Made by a program: the position numbers and the translations under genes. From Kofleriaceae bacterium (GTDB taxonomy: Bacteria; Myxococcota_A; Polyangia; Haliangiales; Haliangiaceae), in the NCBI GenBank assembly GCA_022842285.1, contig JALHPV010000037.1, positions 1 to 36,479 on the forward strand: DNA of 36,479 bases, read 5' to 3'. Each line of letters starts with the position of its first letter. The stretch's first letter is position 1. Positions 15,577 to 23,822 of the stretch are shown here, piece by piece. Below the pieces are notes generated by a model. The model saw only the letters and a list, made by a program, of their open reading frames with translations. It was not told the origin of the DNA and did not search any database.

Positions 15577-16412
15577 GCATCGCTCCGCAGCACCCGCGAC
15601 AACGACAGTTCCAGGTTGGTCGCGAGGACACCGATCGCGCTCGCGAGATCATCAGCCGCGATACCGAGCTGCTTCGCGACTTCCGCGCGCGTTTGCTCGA
15701 TCAAATGCTCGCGCGCCGACGCGAGGGTGCGCGCCACCGTCGCGCGGTGAACGCCGTAGGTGGCGGCGATCTGATCGAGCGTCAGCCGGTCGACGTACGC
15801 GTGACGCAGGAAGGTCCGCTCGCGCGGTTGCAGGCTCGCTACCGCCGCGGCAAACGCACGCTTCACGGCGCCGCCGAGCTGCCCCTGGATGTGCGCGAGG
15901 CGTGGATCGGAAGGCGCGGCCATCCCAACGAGCTCTTTCTCGTCGAGCTCGTCCTCGTACTTGAGCGAGGCATCGCCGCGCGCCGCATCGACGAACAGCC
16001 GCGCCGCGGTGACCCGCAACCAGTTCTGCAGGAACCCGACGCCGGCGTACTCGACGATCTTCGCGGGCTCGACGAAGAGCTTCACGCGCAACCGTTGACG
16101 CAGCTCTGCCGCCGGCAACCGATGGAACCGCGCGACGAGGCGATCGATATCCGGTGCGAACTGGTGCTCGAAGGCGCGGATCCCCGCATCGTCCTGGGTG
16201 GACCACCACGCGAGGTACAGATCATCGAGTCGCAGCTCCTTGTCGGGCTGCTTCGCTTGCCTCGCGTCGACGTACGCCGTGAAGCGGGCGTCCTCGGGCG
16301 ACGGCCCACCGGGCCAGCGCGCGCGGATCTGCTCGATCACGGCCTTGGTCACCTCTGCATGGTGCCACGGCGAGGGGGGCCAGCTGATGGCGAATGCGGC
16401 CGGGTGGAACAT
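15573..16412 (-). CDS. sigma-70 family RNA polymerase sigma factor
   Basis: Up to 279 residues. GTG 16352 (VTKAVIEQIRARWPG) is an alternative start, as the first 20 residues look non-native. Region 2 is at about 125-146 (FLQNWLRVTAARLFVDAARG) and region 4 at 193-238, with a clear helix-turn-helix (LTLDQIAATYGVHRATVARTL). The long, poorly conserved N-terminus and the spacer between regions fit the Myxococcales-specific sigma family (TIGR03001-like) rather than a standard ECF sigma; this assignment is from memory of the family. It overlaps the downstream kinase by 4 bp and follows a lipoprotein gene by 28 bp, forming a probable lipoprotein-sigma-kinase unit. Confidence 0.88.
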   Translation of the reverse strand: MFHPAAFAISWPPSPWHHAEVTKAVIEQIRARWPGGPSPEDARFTAYVDARQAKQPDKELRLDDLYLAWWSTQDDAGIRAFEHQFAPDIDRLVARFHRLPAAELRQRLRVKLFVEPAKIVEYAGVGFLQNWLRVTAARLFVDAARGDASLKYEDELDEKELVGMAAPSDPRLAHIQGQLGGAVKRAFAAAVASLQPRERTFLRHAYVDRLTLDQIAATYGVHRATVARTLASAREHLIEQTRAEVAKQLGIAADDLASAIGVLATNLELSLSRVLRSDA

Positions 16413-16440
16413 GAGCGAATCGACGCCGCGCAGATCGCAC

Positions 16441-17070
16441 CTAGAAGGTCTTGTTGAGGCTCACGCCGCCGGTGGCCCCCAGCGAGGCGTTGTACTGGTT
16501 CGCGGCGCGATCGGCGACGCTGCGATCGACGGCGTGGGTCTCGGGATTCATCTGCCGCGCGCCCCACCAGCTCATGTAGTAGCCGCCCGAGACCGACAAG
16601 CCGCCGAGCGTGACCAGCCCGGTCCGGAGGCCTGCGTTCGACACGAAGAAGCCCGCGATCATCCCGACCACACCACCGGCCATGAAGCCAATGCCGCGGC
16701 GATTCCACGTCCGTCCGTTCTCGCGGAGCGCGATCGTCTCGTCGAGGGCCCGCTGGTCGCCCGCGATGCGGAAGAAGTCCTCATCGGACAGCTGCTCGGT
16801 GCCTTGCACCGGGTACCAGATCTTCGCCGTGTGCACCGTCGTCCGGTCCTCGTAGGTCGACGCCGTGCCGATCGCCCGACCGCTCTCGTCCCGGTATTCG
16901 GTCTCGGCGACCTTCTCCTTGGAGGTCGTGGTCCAGACCTTGAGGTCATCGACGACCGCGAGTTGGGCTCCGGTGGCAACGGCGCCCGTGCGCGGGCCGT
17001 CCTTCGGCACGAGGCAACCAGTGGAAATGGCAGCGAGAGTGAGGGACGTGGTGAGCGTGAGCATCTTCAT
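16441..17070 (-). CDS. lipoprotein with two glycine-rich hydrophobic segments, upstream of sigma/kinase pair
   Basis: A 209-residue lipoprotein. ATG 17070 has a good AAGGGG ribosome binding site and a signal MKMLTLTTSLTLAAISTGC (Cys 19). The mature part holds a strand-rich region (VAETEYRDESGRAIGTAS), an acidic helix (EQLSDEDFFRIAGDQRALDE), then hydrophobic segments GIGFMAGGVVGMIAGFFVS and GLVTLGGLSVSGGYYMSW, and an Ala/Asn-rich C-terminus (ADRAANQYN). The plan matches the lipoprotein at 9899-10711. Its place just before the sigma factor makes it a candidate sensor or target of that system (inference). Confidence 0.82.
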   Translation of the reverse strand: MKMLTLTTSLTLAAISTGCLVPKDGPRTGAVATGAQLAVVDDLKVWTTTSKEKVAETEYRDESGRAIGTASTYEDRTTVHTAKIWYPVQGTEQLSDEDFFRIAGDQRALDETIALRENGRTWNRRGIGFMAGGVVGMIAGFFVSNAGLRTGLVTLGGLSVSGGYYMSWWGARQMNPETHAVDRSVADRAANQYNASLGATGGVSLNKTF

Positions 17071-17177
17071 CGTGCCCCTTCGGACGAGAGGCCCTCCCAC
17101 GGAGTCGCACGTGGTCCGCGGAGATCGTCCTTCGCCAGCGAATGCTGCCCCCGGCGCAAACATTGCCTCACAGCGAG

Positions 17178-17203
17178 GCGAGCCCCGTTCAGGGGCGGCT
17201 CGC
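17178..17203 (+). promoter_or_regulatory. stem-loop in the leader of the DsbA-like gene
   Basis: GCGAGCC (17178-17184) pairs with GGCTCGC (17197-17203), and the inside extends with CC/GG and a one-base bulge. It ends 16 bp before the GTG start at 17220, where no strong Shine-Dalgarno sequence is visible, so it could affect ribosome access. It may also be chance in a GC-rich leader. Confidence 0.3.
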
Positions 17204-17219
17204 GTGGTATCGAGCGACC

Positions 17220-17828
17220 GTGAAGCTACTCGTCGTGATGCTCCTGGCTGCATGCGGGAGCGCGTCGCCGCCACCGTCGCCCGTCGGGAACACGGCTGCG
17301 CCTGCCCCGCAGGTCACCGAGACCGAAACCGACACGATCCCGTACACCGGCAATCCGGCGGCGCGCGTGCAGCTGGTCAGCTACTTCAACTATCAGTGCT
17401 CGCATTGCGTCGCGTTCGCGCCCACGCTCGACGAGATCGCAGCCCGGTACGGCAACAAGATCGTCATCCAGCACCGGGTGCTTCGCCTTCCCAACCACGG
17501 TCCCGACAACGATCTGCCGCACATCGCCGCGCTCGCCGCTCACCGGCAGGGCCGCTTCGAAGCAATGCATCGCGCGTTGTTCGCCGGCGGCGTGTTCGAT
17601 CGCGAGAGTGTGATCGGCTACGCCCGCACGATCGGCCTCGACGTCCCGCGCTTCACGCGCGATCTCTCCGATCCAAAGCTGCGGGCCCGGATCGACGCGG
17701 ACTCGCGCGCCGCCGACAGAGACCGGGTCGCGGGGGTGCCGGCCGTTCTGATCGACGGCCGCGAGTACCATGGCGACCCCACGATCGCTCCGATCAGCGC
17801 CGCGATCGATGCCGCGCTTGCGAAGTGA
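17220..17828 (+). CDS. DsbA-family thiol-disulfide lipoprotein
   Basis: A 202-residue lipoprotein from GTG 17220: VKLLVVMLLAACGS with lipobox LAAC (Cys 12), then a Pro/Ala/Thr linker. The rest is a DsbA-like thioredoxin fold (family PF13462-type): strand VQLVSYFNYQCSHC with active site C60-S-H-C63, an inserted helical region with PHIAALAAHRQGRFEAMHRALF, and the cis-proline loop AGVPAVLIDG. It probably oxidises or isomerises disulfides in exported proteins, fitting the many multi-cysteine lipoproteins nearby. The catalytic Cys pair is intact. It starts divergently from the sigma-linked lipoprotein and converges with the next gene. Confidence 0.88.
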   Translation: MKLLVVMLLAACGSASPPPSPVGNTAAPAPQVTETETDTIPYTGNPAARVQLVSYFNYQCSHCVAFAPTLDEIAARYGNKIVIQHRVLRLPNHGPDNDLPHIAALAAHRQGRFEAMHRALFAGGVFDRESVIGYARTIGLDVPRFTRDLSDPKLRARIDADSRAADRDRVAGVPAVLIDGREYHGDPTIAPISAAIDAALAK

Positions 17829-17849
17829 TCGTATCGCGCTGCGCGACGA

Positions 17850-18515
17850 CTACCGCGCGCACCGCGGTTGCGGGCCTTGCCGCGGGCGGGTCTCGGGCCG
17901 GCGCGCCGATTCAGTCTCGGTAAAGAACCGGCCATCCCAGCGCCACGTCTCGATCACCTGTTGGCTCGGCTGGCAGGGAGGATCAGACGGCTCGCCGCGA
18001 AACCTGGTCACACGCAGCGCGCCATCGCGGATCGCGATCGGGCCGAGGCCACCATCGCCGCGGTTGCCGCCGTACACGATCCCGAGCTGGCGTGGGCCAT
18101 CGGGACTCGCCGTGTACACCAGCAGCTTGTCATCGAAGCGCTCGCGGCCGTTGTTGTAGACGACGACGATCGCGGCCTCGGCCACGCCGTCGCCGTCGAG
18201 GTCGCCGTACACGGGCGGCTGGACCGCGAGCCATTCGAAGTTCGGATCGCCGGGCGTACTGGACTCGTAGACTCCGTCCACGACCGCGAAGTCCATCTCT
18301 CCCTCGCCCTCGAACATCGTGAGCTCGTAGCGGCGGTTCGCCCAATCGATCGCGGCCAGGGGGCCGTTGGCGCCAGACACGTCCGTGACGACACCGCGAG
18401 TCGCGACCGCGGCCCCTGACGCCGCCTTCGCGCCCTGGGCCGAGGGCGGCGCGCTGCAGCCGAGCAGCGCCAGCGCGATCGCGGCCGGACTCCTCCATCG
18501 ATCGAGCACTCGCAC
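17850..18515 (-). CDS. lipoprotein with an FG-GAP/EF-like Asp loop
   Basis: A 221-residue lipoprotein. GTG 18515 was chosen because a signal (VRVLDRWRSPAAIALALLGC, lipobox LLGC) follows. The mature part is strand-rich with one calcium-type loop GDLDGDGVAEAAIVVVY, as in FG-GAP/VCBS repeats, and ends in a basic tail (RPRQGPQPRCAR). It converges with the DsbA-like gene, leaving 21 bp. Function unknown; the domain reading is from one loop only. Confidence 0.7.
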   Translation of the reverse strand: MRVLDRWRSPAAIALALLGCSAPPSAQGAKAASGAAVATRGVVTDVSGANGPLAAIDWANRRYELTMFEGEGEMDFAVVDGVYESSTPGDPNFEWLAVQPPVYGDLDGDGVAEAAIVVVYNNGRERFDDKLLVYTASPDGPRQLGIVYGGNRGDGGLGPIAIRDGALRVTRFRGEPSDPPCQPSQQVIETWRWDGRFFTETESARRPETRPRQGPQPRCAR

Positions 18516-18684
18516 AGCTACCAGACTACCTGAACGCCGCCGCCCGCACGCTAGTGGCAATGCTGGTCCCCTGCTCGGGCCCGGGACCTTCAGGAACCTT
18601 CGCATTGCACCTTGCTGCGAATCAATGCCGCGATCGAATGCTTGCTGGTCGTCGTAGGCACGATCGGTGATAGTCGCCTCGAAG

Positions 18685-19983
18685 ATGCATGGGCCGACGC
18701 CCGCGTTCGCGGTTCTGGTGGTGGTGAGTGCGTGCGGCGACCCCGCTGGGAGCGGCCCGGATGCCACTGTCGATGGACTCGTCCCTGATAGTGCCGACGT
18801 CACGGTGAGCGACCAGGCACCGCTGATGGTCGAGGTCGACGACGACCTCGTGATCATCATTCCTGATGTCGACGGCGATGGGATGGCGGATCGAGTCATC
18901 AGCTCGAGGTTCGAGAATGGCGAGGGCACGACGGATGTGGTGGTGGGATGGCCGGAGCGGATCCGCACGCCGTTGCCGTTTCGTCGCGACGACCGCACCC
19001 TCCATGCGGTCGTGAACGACCTGAATCACGATGGGGTGCCGGATCTCGCGCTGAGTACGACCTATGGCCACCGGGTCGAGGTGGCCTTCGGACCGTTCGA
19101 CGGGGTGCCAAAGTCGATCGACGACGGGTTCTGGGTGGCACGCACCCGACGTGGGGGCGAGAATGATCTGTTGGGACAAGGGCTGTTGGCCGAGGATGTA
19201 ACGGACGACGGCGTCGCAGACCTGGTCATCGCGGCGCCGGGCGAGGGCGAGGAAGCGTGCACGTTCGCGCGGCCGACGCTGGTCTTCTTCGGCCCCCTCG
19301 CCGCCGGGCAAGCGAGCTCGCACGATGGCGGACGGACCGAACCGGACGACGACCGCGGCCGCCGCGCAGACGCCATCCTCACGAAGCCGTCGGACGGCCC
19401 CGCGTCGTATTGCCTCGGCGAACACGTCGAGCTCCGGGAGCCAACCGGGCAGCGATTGCTGCTGTTGTTCGACGGTGCGTCGTCGCTTCCGCGTCAACCC
19501 GCGGGGTATCCGCTGCCGATCCGAGCCACCTCGATGGCGTTGCCGTTCGCGGAGACGGAGAGCTTCGCGATGACCGATGTCGAGTTCGACGTCGATGGCG
19601 ATCGTGTGCCCGAGCCGCTGGACGTGCTGCCGTCGCGTGAGCAGGGTTGGGTTCGCAGCTCCGATGGAGCTGTCCTGACCGTCGTACCGGAACCGGGCGC
19701 CCACTCCATCGTCCCGATCGACGTGAACGGCGATGGCTACGGCGCCCCCCTCCTCATCGCAGACGTCGGTGAGGCCGGAGAGTTCGTGTATGAGGTCCTC
19801 GCAGCGCGCGCGCCCTGGACCGCAGTCGGCGAACTGCGGCTCTCGGGGTTGCCGGCTCCGCTCAGCTGGCGTCGTGATGCGCGGGCCGACGCGATGGTCC
19901 TCACCCGCGGCGACCTCGACGGCGACGGCCGCCTCGAGACCGCGATCGGCAACGCGATCGTCTACGCGACCGCCGACCGGTAG
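18685..19983 (+). CDS. FG-GAP/VCBS-repeat lipoprotein
   Basis: A 432-residue lipoprotein with a signal beginning at ATG 18685 (MHGPTPAFAVLVVVSACGD, lipobox VSAC); a GTG at 18667 is possible. It has at least six calcium-binding-type Asp loops followed by a hydrophobic strand: PDVDGDGMADRVI, LNHDGVPDLALS, VTDDGVADLVIA, FDVDGDRVPEPL, DVNGDGYGAPLL and DLDGDGRLETAIG. This is the pattern of integrin-like FG-GAP propellers. Likely surface exposed, with adhesion or glycan binding as a plausible but unproven role. It converges with the next gene, leaving 13 bp. Confidence 0.82.
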   Translation: MHGPTPAFAVLVVVSACGDPAGSGPDATVDGLVPDSADVTVSDQAPLMVEVDDDLVIIIPDVDGDGMADRVISSRFENGEGTTDVVVGWPERIRTPLPFRRDDRTLHAVVNDLNHDGVPDLALSTTYGHRVEVAFGPFDGVPKSIDDGFWVARTRRGGENDLLGQGLLAEDVTDDGVADLVIAAPGEGEEACTFARPTLVFFGPLAAGQASSHDGGRTEPDDDRGRRADAILTKPSDGPASYCLGEHVELREPTGQRLLLLFDGASSLPRQPAGYPLPIRATSMALPFAETESFAMTDVEFDVDGDRVPEPLDVLPSREQGWVRSSDGAVLTVVPEPGAHSIVPIDVNGDGYGAPLLIADVGEAGEFVYEVLAARAPWTAVGELRLSGLPAPLSWRRDARADAMVLTRGDLDGDGRLETAIGNAIVYATADR

Positions 19984-19996
19984 CATCCAGGCCGCC

Positions 19997-22150
19997 TCAC
20001 GGTGCATGCCAGGCGTCGTCGCCGTCCCAGTCGACCCCCGCGGTCTCGATGGCCTGCGCGAGCCGTGCCTTGTAGTGCGTGAGGACGACAGCGGCGCCCT
20101 CGGCGTCTGGGAGGTGCTGGGCGATCGCGAGCCAACCCGACCACCAGGTCTCTCCGATCCCACCGACGTCCCGTTGCGTGGGGTCGCTCATGAGGAAGTA
20201 CGTCGTGGGCTGACCGGAGGTCGCGTCGAAGAATGCCGTGGGCGCCGCCGCCAGGTAGGTGCGTGCGATCGTATCGGCCGTCGCAGGGTCCCAGCCGGCG
20301 ATCAGGGCGAGGCGCTGGAACTCCATGTGGAAGCCGGTCTGCCACGCCATGCTGACCTCCTGACCGGGATACTCCACGGTGAGCTCGACGCGCCCATCGT
20401 TCACCACCGTCGCGATCGCGGGGGCCGGATACATCGCTCGGCTCGCGGTGACCTTCGCGAGGTAGACGTCTCGGTTCTTCTTGATCGCGCGGCGCTTCAT
20501 CTCCGCCGCCGCGGGGGCTTCGTCGTCGAGCGCGTACAGGAGCACGGCCTCCTTCATCAGGCGGGCGGCGCGTTCGGCGCTCGTGTTGTTGGCCCATCCG
20601 GTGAAGTAGCCCCACGTGAGAAGCGACTGGTGGGCCCGCAGGAGGTCGCGCAGGTAGCCATCGCCCGTGAGCTCGTACACGGTGCGCACGGCGTTGTTGC
20701 CGTAGTGCTGGTCGTCCATCGATTCCCAGCCATGCGTTTGGCCCTTGGGGGTCGAGGCGCGCGCGGCGACGAGCGGATACGGCTGGTTCCAGCTCGCGTC
20801 GTAGTGGGGGCGCCCCACCCAGAACATGGCCTCGGGGAAATCGTCATGGCGAATGCGGTCGACCACGCCGCCGCGATCGATCCACCAGAAGCTCGGACGC
20901 AGGGCTTCGCGATCGACCGCGATCTGCGCGTGCCGCAACGGACAGATCGTCTCGGCCTGGAGCGCCTGGAGGGCGAAGACCGGCACGTTGCTCGTGAAGT
21001 CAGGTTGCGCCCCGGTCGATGGTGGAGCCTGGTTGACGTAGCCGAGATAGCTCGTGCCCGTTCCCACGAGCGGATCGGTGCAACCGCTCGCCAGCCCGGT
21101 CCGCGCGGCCGCCGGATCTCCGCTGCGGAGGGCCGGCACGGTTCCCCACGGTCCGAGCGCGCGCGCGTCGTTCCACGCCGCCGCCGAGGCCAGACCGACC
21201 AGAGGCGTCGCCGCGTCCGCGAGCAGGGTCGCCGGATCGCCTCCGACCGCGAAGCGCAGGCGCGCCGGTGCGGCCACGCCATCACCGAGCTCCGTGTTCG
21301 CCAGCAGCGGCCAGGATGTCACGTCGCCTTGGATCGTGGGCGTGGGAGCGCCGTGAGCCTCGGGCATCCGGAACGCGACCGCCAGGGGCGCGCGGACGTG
21401 GAGTCGTGCCGCCACGATCGGCTGTCCGCCGACCGGACGCTCGAAGGTGTCGTTTCCGATCAGCACGACGAGCTCGCCGGTGTCGCGGCCAGCGTCGAGG
21501 GTGAAGTACGCCGTGACCGCCAGTGGGTGCGTCGCCCCATCCTTCACGAGCGGGGTCCGATACCGACGAGTGACGCTCGCGCGTGATGACTGCACGTCTG
21601 CGACCTGCGCGCCGACCAGCGATGCGCGGTACGTGCCATCGGCCAGGTCGACCTCGATCCACGCATGGTTGCCATCCACCGCCGCCGCGAGCCACGTGGC
21701 GAGGGCCGCTCCGGGTGCGAACGGCTCGAGCCCCGCGGGCGCGAGTTGAGGTGTGATCGTCTTGCGTTCGCCGGGCGCGAGCGCGATCGGCACGTGGAGC
21801 ATCCCGATCGCGAGCGAGTGGCGCTCGCCCGTCGCCGCGTCGTAGTGCCACTTGATCGGGACCAGCTCGCCGAGGGCGCCGTCGGCCGCGACGTCCGCAA
21901 CGAGCCCGGGGTCGCCAACGGCGCCGCGCGGGAACGGCAACGCGATGCGGGCCCAGCCATCGCGCGGGACACTGGTGGGGTTCTCGATGGTGAATGCGGG
22001 GAGCGCCTCGCCGAGACAGGACGGGTCCAGGCATACGTCCGAGCCATCGTCAGCGGCGTCGCCAGTTCCGTCGTCCGCTCCGTCGTCCGAGCTGCACGCG
22101 GCCACCGTCAGAGCGAGTCCCACGCCAGCGTAGAAGCGCCATCTCGTCAT
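19997..22150 (-). CDS. large lipoprotein, possible polysaccharide lyase-like fold
   Basis: A 717-residue lipoprotein from ATG 22150 (MTRWRFYAGVGLALTVAACS, lipobox VAAC). An Asp/Gly linker is followed by a beta-sandwich-like domain (FTIENPTSVPRDGWARIALPFPRG, acidic WIEVDLADGTYR). The C-terminal half is helical with conserved-looking aromatic/His segments (THGWESMDDQHYGNNAVRTV, HQSLLTWGYFTGWANN, MAWQTGFHMEFQRL), which recalls an alpha/alpha toroid with a beta-sandwich, as in polysaccharide lyases such as the exo-rhamnogalacturonan lyase type. I cannot verify a family and see no unmistakable catalytic motif, so the enzyme reading is only a suggestion. Secreted and envelope-bound; glycan degradation would fit the lifestyle. 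Confidence 0.72.
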   Translation of the reverse strand: MTRWRFYAGVGLALTVAACSSDDGADDGTGDAADDGSDVCLDPSCLGEALPAFTIENPTSVPRDGWARIALPFPRGAVGDPGLVADVAADGALGELVPIKWHYDAATGERHSLAIGMLHVPIALAPGERKTITPQLAPAGLEPFAPGAALATWLAAAVDGNHAWIEVDLADGTYRASLVGAQVADVQSSRASVTRRYRTPLVKDGATHPLAVTAYFTLDAGRDTGELVVLIGNDTFERPVGGQPIVAARLHVRAPLAVAFRMPEAHGAPTPTIQGDVTSWPLLANTELGDGVAAPARLRFAVGGDPATLLADAATPLVGLASAAAWNDARALGPWGTVPALRSGDPAAARTGLASGCTDPLVGTGTSYLGYVNQAPPSTGAQPDFTSNVPVFALQALQAETICPLRHAQIAVDREALRPSFWWIDRGGVVDRIRHDDFPEAMFWVGRPHYDASWNQPYPLVAARASTPKGQTHGWESMDDQHYGNNAVRTVYELTGDGYLRDLLRAHQSLLTWGYFTGWANNTSAERAARLMKEAVLLYALDDEAPAAAEMKRRAIKKNRDVYLAKVTASRAMYPAPAIATVVNDGRVELTVEYPGQEVSMAWQTGFHMEFQRLALIAGWDPATADTIARTYLAAAPTAFFDATSGQPTTYFLMSDPTQRDVGGIGETWWSGWLAIAQHLPDAEGAAVVLTHYKARLAQAIETAGVDWDGDDAWHAP

Positions 22151-22230
22151 GCCCCAGGAGATTGCAGAGGGCAGGCCATCCCTCGATCGGCCCTGATTTC
22201 GACTACCTAGGCGCCGTCGGCGGGCACCAC

Positions 22231-22257
22231 TGTGGACCACCAAACCACGGGTCCACA
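22231..22257 (-). terminator. possible terminator hairpin after the RCC1-type gene
   Basis: TGTGGACC (22231-22238) pairs with GGTCCACA (22250-22257) around an 11-base loop, in the gap downstream of the RCC1-type gene (stop at 22305). No T-run follows, so termination is uncertain. Confidence 0.35.
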
Positions 22258-22304
22258 CGAGGGCGGGAGCACGTGTCTCCTGTGGCCCCCACCAAGCGCC
22301 GCCA

Positions 22305-23783
22305 TCAGTCCCCTCGGGAGCAGATGTCGGGCTCCGGGAACCTGTCGACTCCAATCGTGAACACGTCGCCCCAGCATCGGACACGATCGTCGACATAGAG
22401 AGCACACGTGACGTCGTCACCCGCCGCGACCGGACCGATCGCTTGCGGGGCCACCACCGCCACCGGCCCCGGACCGGCCACGCCTTCGCCGAGCTGCTGG
22501 AGCTCGTCGTCGCCCCAACAGTACGTGACCCCGTTCTCGGTGATGGCGCAGGTGTGGGCTCGCCCCGTCGCCACGCTGATGAACCTCTCGTCGGGCAACA
22601 CCTGCGTGGGAGGCACTGACGAGTCAGGGCTCGTCGGCGCCGATTGTCCGGACCCGTTCGCTCCCCAGCACCACACACGTCCATCTCGGATCGCGCACGC
22701 ATGCGCGACGCCGGTATCGAGGCCCGTGATCGAGCCACCACTCAGCTCGGAGACGATACCGGCCGATCCGCCTGGTACCTGGCCCCAGCACGAGACCCGA
22801 TTGCTGGTCGCGGCACACGTGAAGATCCCGCTCGCCGAGAGAATTCCGATGCTCTTCTGTTCGCCGCCCTCGTCGGGAAACGGCGCGTAACGTTTGGGCA
22901 GATACGCAGGTCCGCTGGCGTCACCCGTTTGTCCGAAACTGTTGTCGCCCCAGCACTCCACTTCGTAGCCGGGGAGGACCACCGCACACGAGTGCGCCAC
23001 CCCGGCGGAGATAGCAACGTACAGCTTCGCGCACGAGTCCCGGTTTGTGCCGTCGCATTCGTTCAACCAGTGCAGGAGCGAAGGAGGACTCGACGTGCCG
23101 AGCTGTTGTGCGTCGTTCGCGCCGTAGCAGAACGCGTACGGATTGATGAAGCAGAGGTGATTGTCGCCTGCGCTGACCATCATCGCCCGCTCGCTGCCGT
23201 AGCACCCGCGATTGCAGTCAGCTCTACAGGCAACGCATTGCGCCGGATCGGCCGGCGTCGCCGTCGTGCAGTCGGCCGCACAGTCGGCGGCACATGTCTC
23301 GCACTCGGCGGGGCATCGCTCGGGGTGCGTGAAGCACTCGTTGATCAGCAGCTCTCCGGCCCCCAGTCGGCCGGGCGGGAACAGCGGGAACGACGTGGCC
23401 CCCCAAAACGAAATCGGAGCGTCATCTATCACCGGCCCCGCGCACTTCGCGGCAAAGTTGTTCGAGGTCGCACTCAGCGTCGCGGTGGAGAGGCACCGCC
23501 CGGCGATGCAGCCGCGCCTGCCGGCACACGCGGTTTCGCCTGGCGTGCAGACCTCGCCGCGACCCGCGAGCTCCCGGATCTCGACACACGCGTTCGCGAG
23601 CTCCGTCGGGGCGAACGGCGAGAACCGCCGCCCCGATGCACAGTCGTCATCCGCGATGCTGCACGCGCCGGCGCTCGGTTCGCAGATCGCATCGAAGCCG
23701 CAATCGACCCAGTCATCACACCGGTGAACGGGCCGCTCGACCGAACACCCAACCAGCAGCACGAGGACAGCTACCAACCTCAC
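22305..23783 (-). CDS. cysteine-rich lipoprotein with RCC1-type repeats
   Basis: A 492-residue lipoprotein: signal MRLVAVLVLLVGCS with lipobox LVGC (Cys 13). Residues 20-200 are very cysteine-rich (CDDWVDCGFDAICEP, ECETCAADCAADC, CVACRADCNRGCYG). From about 210 on are RCC1-type propeller blades, each with a [SA]-[AS]-G-x-x-H-[ST]-C-A-[IV] and [VRC]-x-CWG-x-[ND] signature (GVAHSCAVVL, VECWGDNSFGQ, VAHACAIRD, VWCWGANGSGQ, AHTCAITENG, VTYCWGDDELQQ). This is a surface propeller known in myxobacterial secretomes. It starts 39 bp from the divergent FHA-sigma54 activator and may be controlled by it. Confidence 0.88.
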   Translation of the reverse strand: MRLVAVLVLLVGCSVERPVHRCDDWVDCGFDAICEPSAGACSIADDDCASGRRFSPFAPTELANACVEIRELAGRGEVCTPGETACAGRRGCIAGRCLSTATLSATSNNFAAKCAGPVIDDAPISFWGATSFPLFPPGRLGAGELLINECFTHPERCPAECETCAADCAADCTTATPADPAQCVACRADCNRGCYGSERAMMVSAGDNHLCFINPYAFCYGANDAQQLGTSSPPSLLHWLNECDGTNRDSCAKLYVAISAGVAHSCAVVLPGYEVECWGDNSFGQTGDASGPAYLPKRYAPFPDEGGEQKSIGILSASGIFTCAATSNRVSCWGQVPGGSAGIVSELSGGSITGLDTGVAHACAIRDGRVWCWGANGSGQSAPTSPDSSVPPTQVLPDERFISVATGRAHTCAITENGVTYCWGDDELQQLGEGVAGPGPVAVVAPQAIGPVAAGDDVTCALYVDDRVRCWGDVFTIGVDRFPEPDICSRGD

Positions 23784-23822
23784 GCTTCGAAGCTATCAGA
23801 TGGCAGGTGGTATCCTCCGGGC

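Noticed and set aside
19997-22741. Longer version of the 717-residue lipoprotein with 197 extra N-terminal residues
   Set aside because: The extra residues are arginine-rich shadow translation of the opposite side of the RCC1 gene, and ATG 22150 starts a clean lipoprotein signal.
22644-23822. N-terminal extension of the sigma54 activator
   Set aside because: It is antisense to the RCC1 gene and has no domain; the FHA domain begins shortly after GTG 23823.
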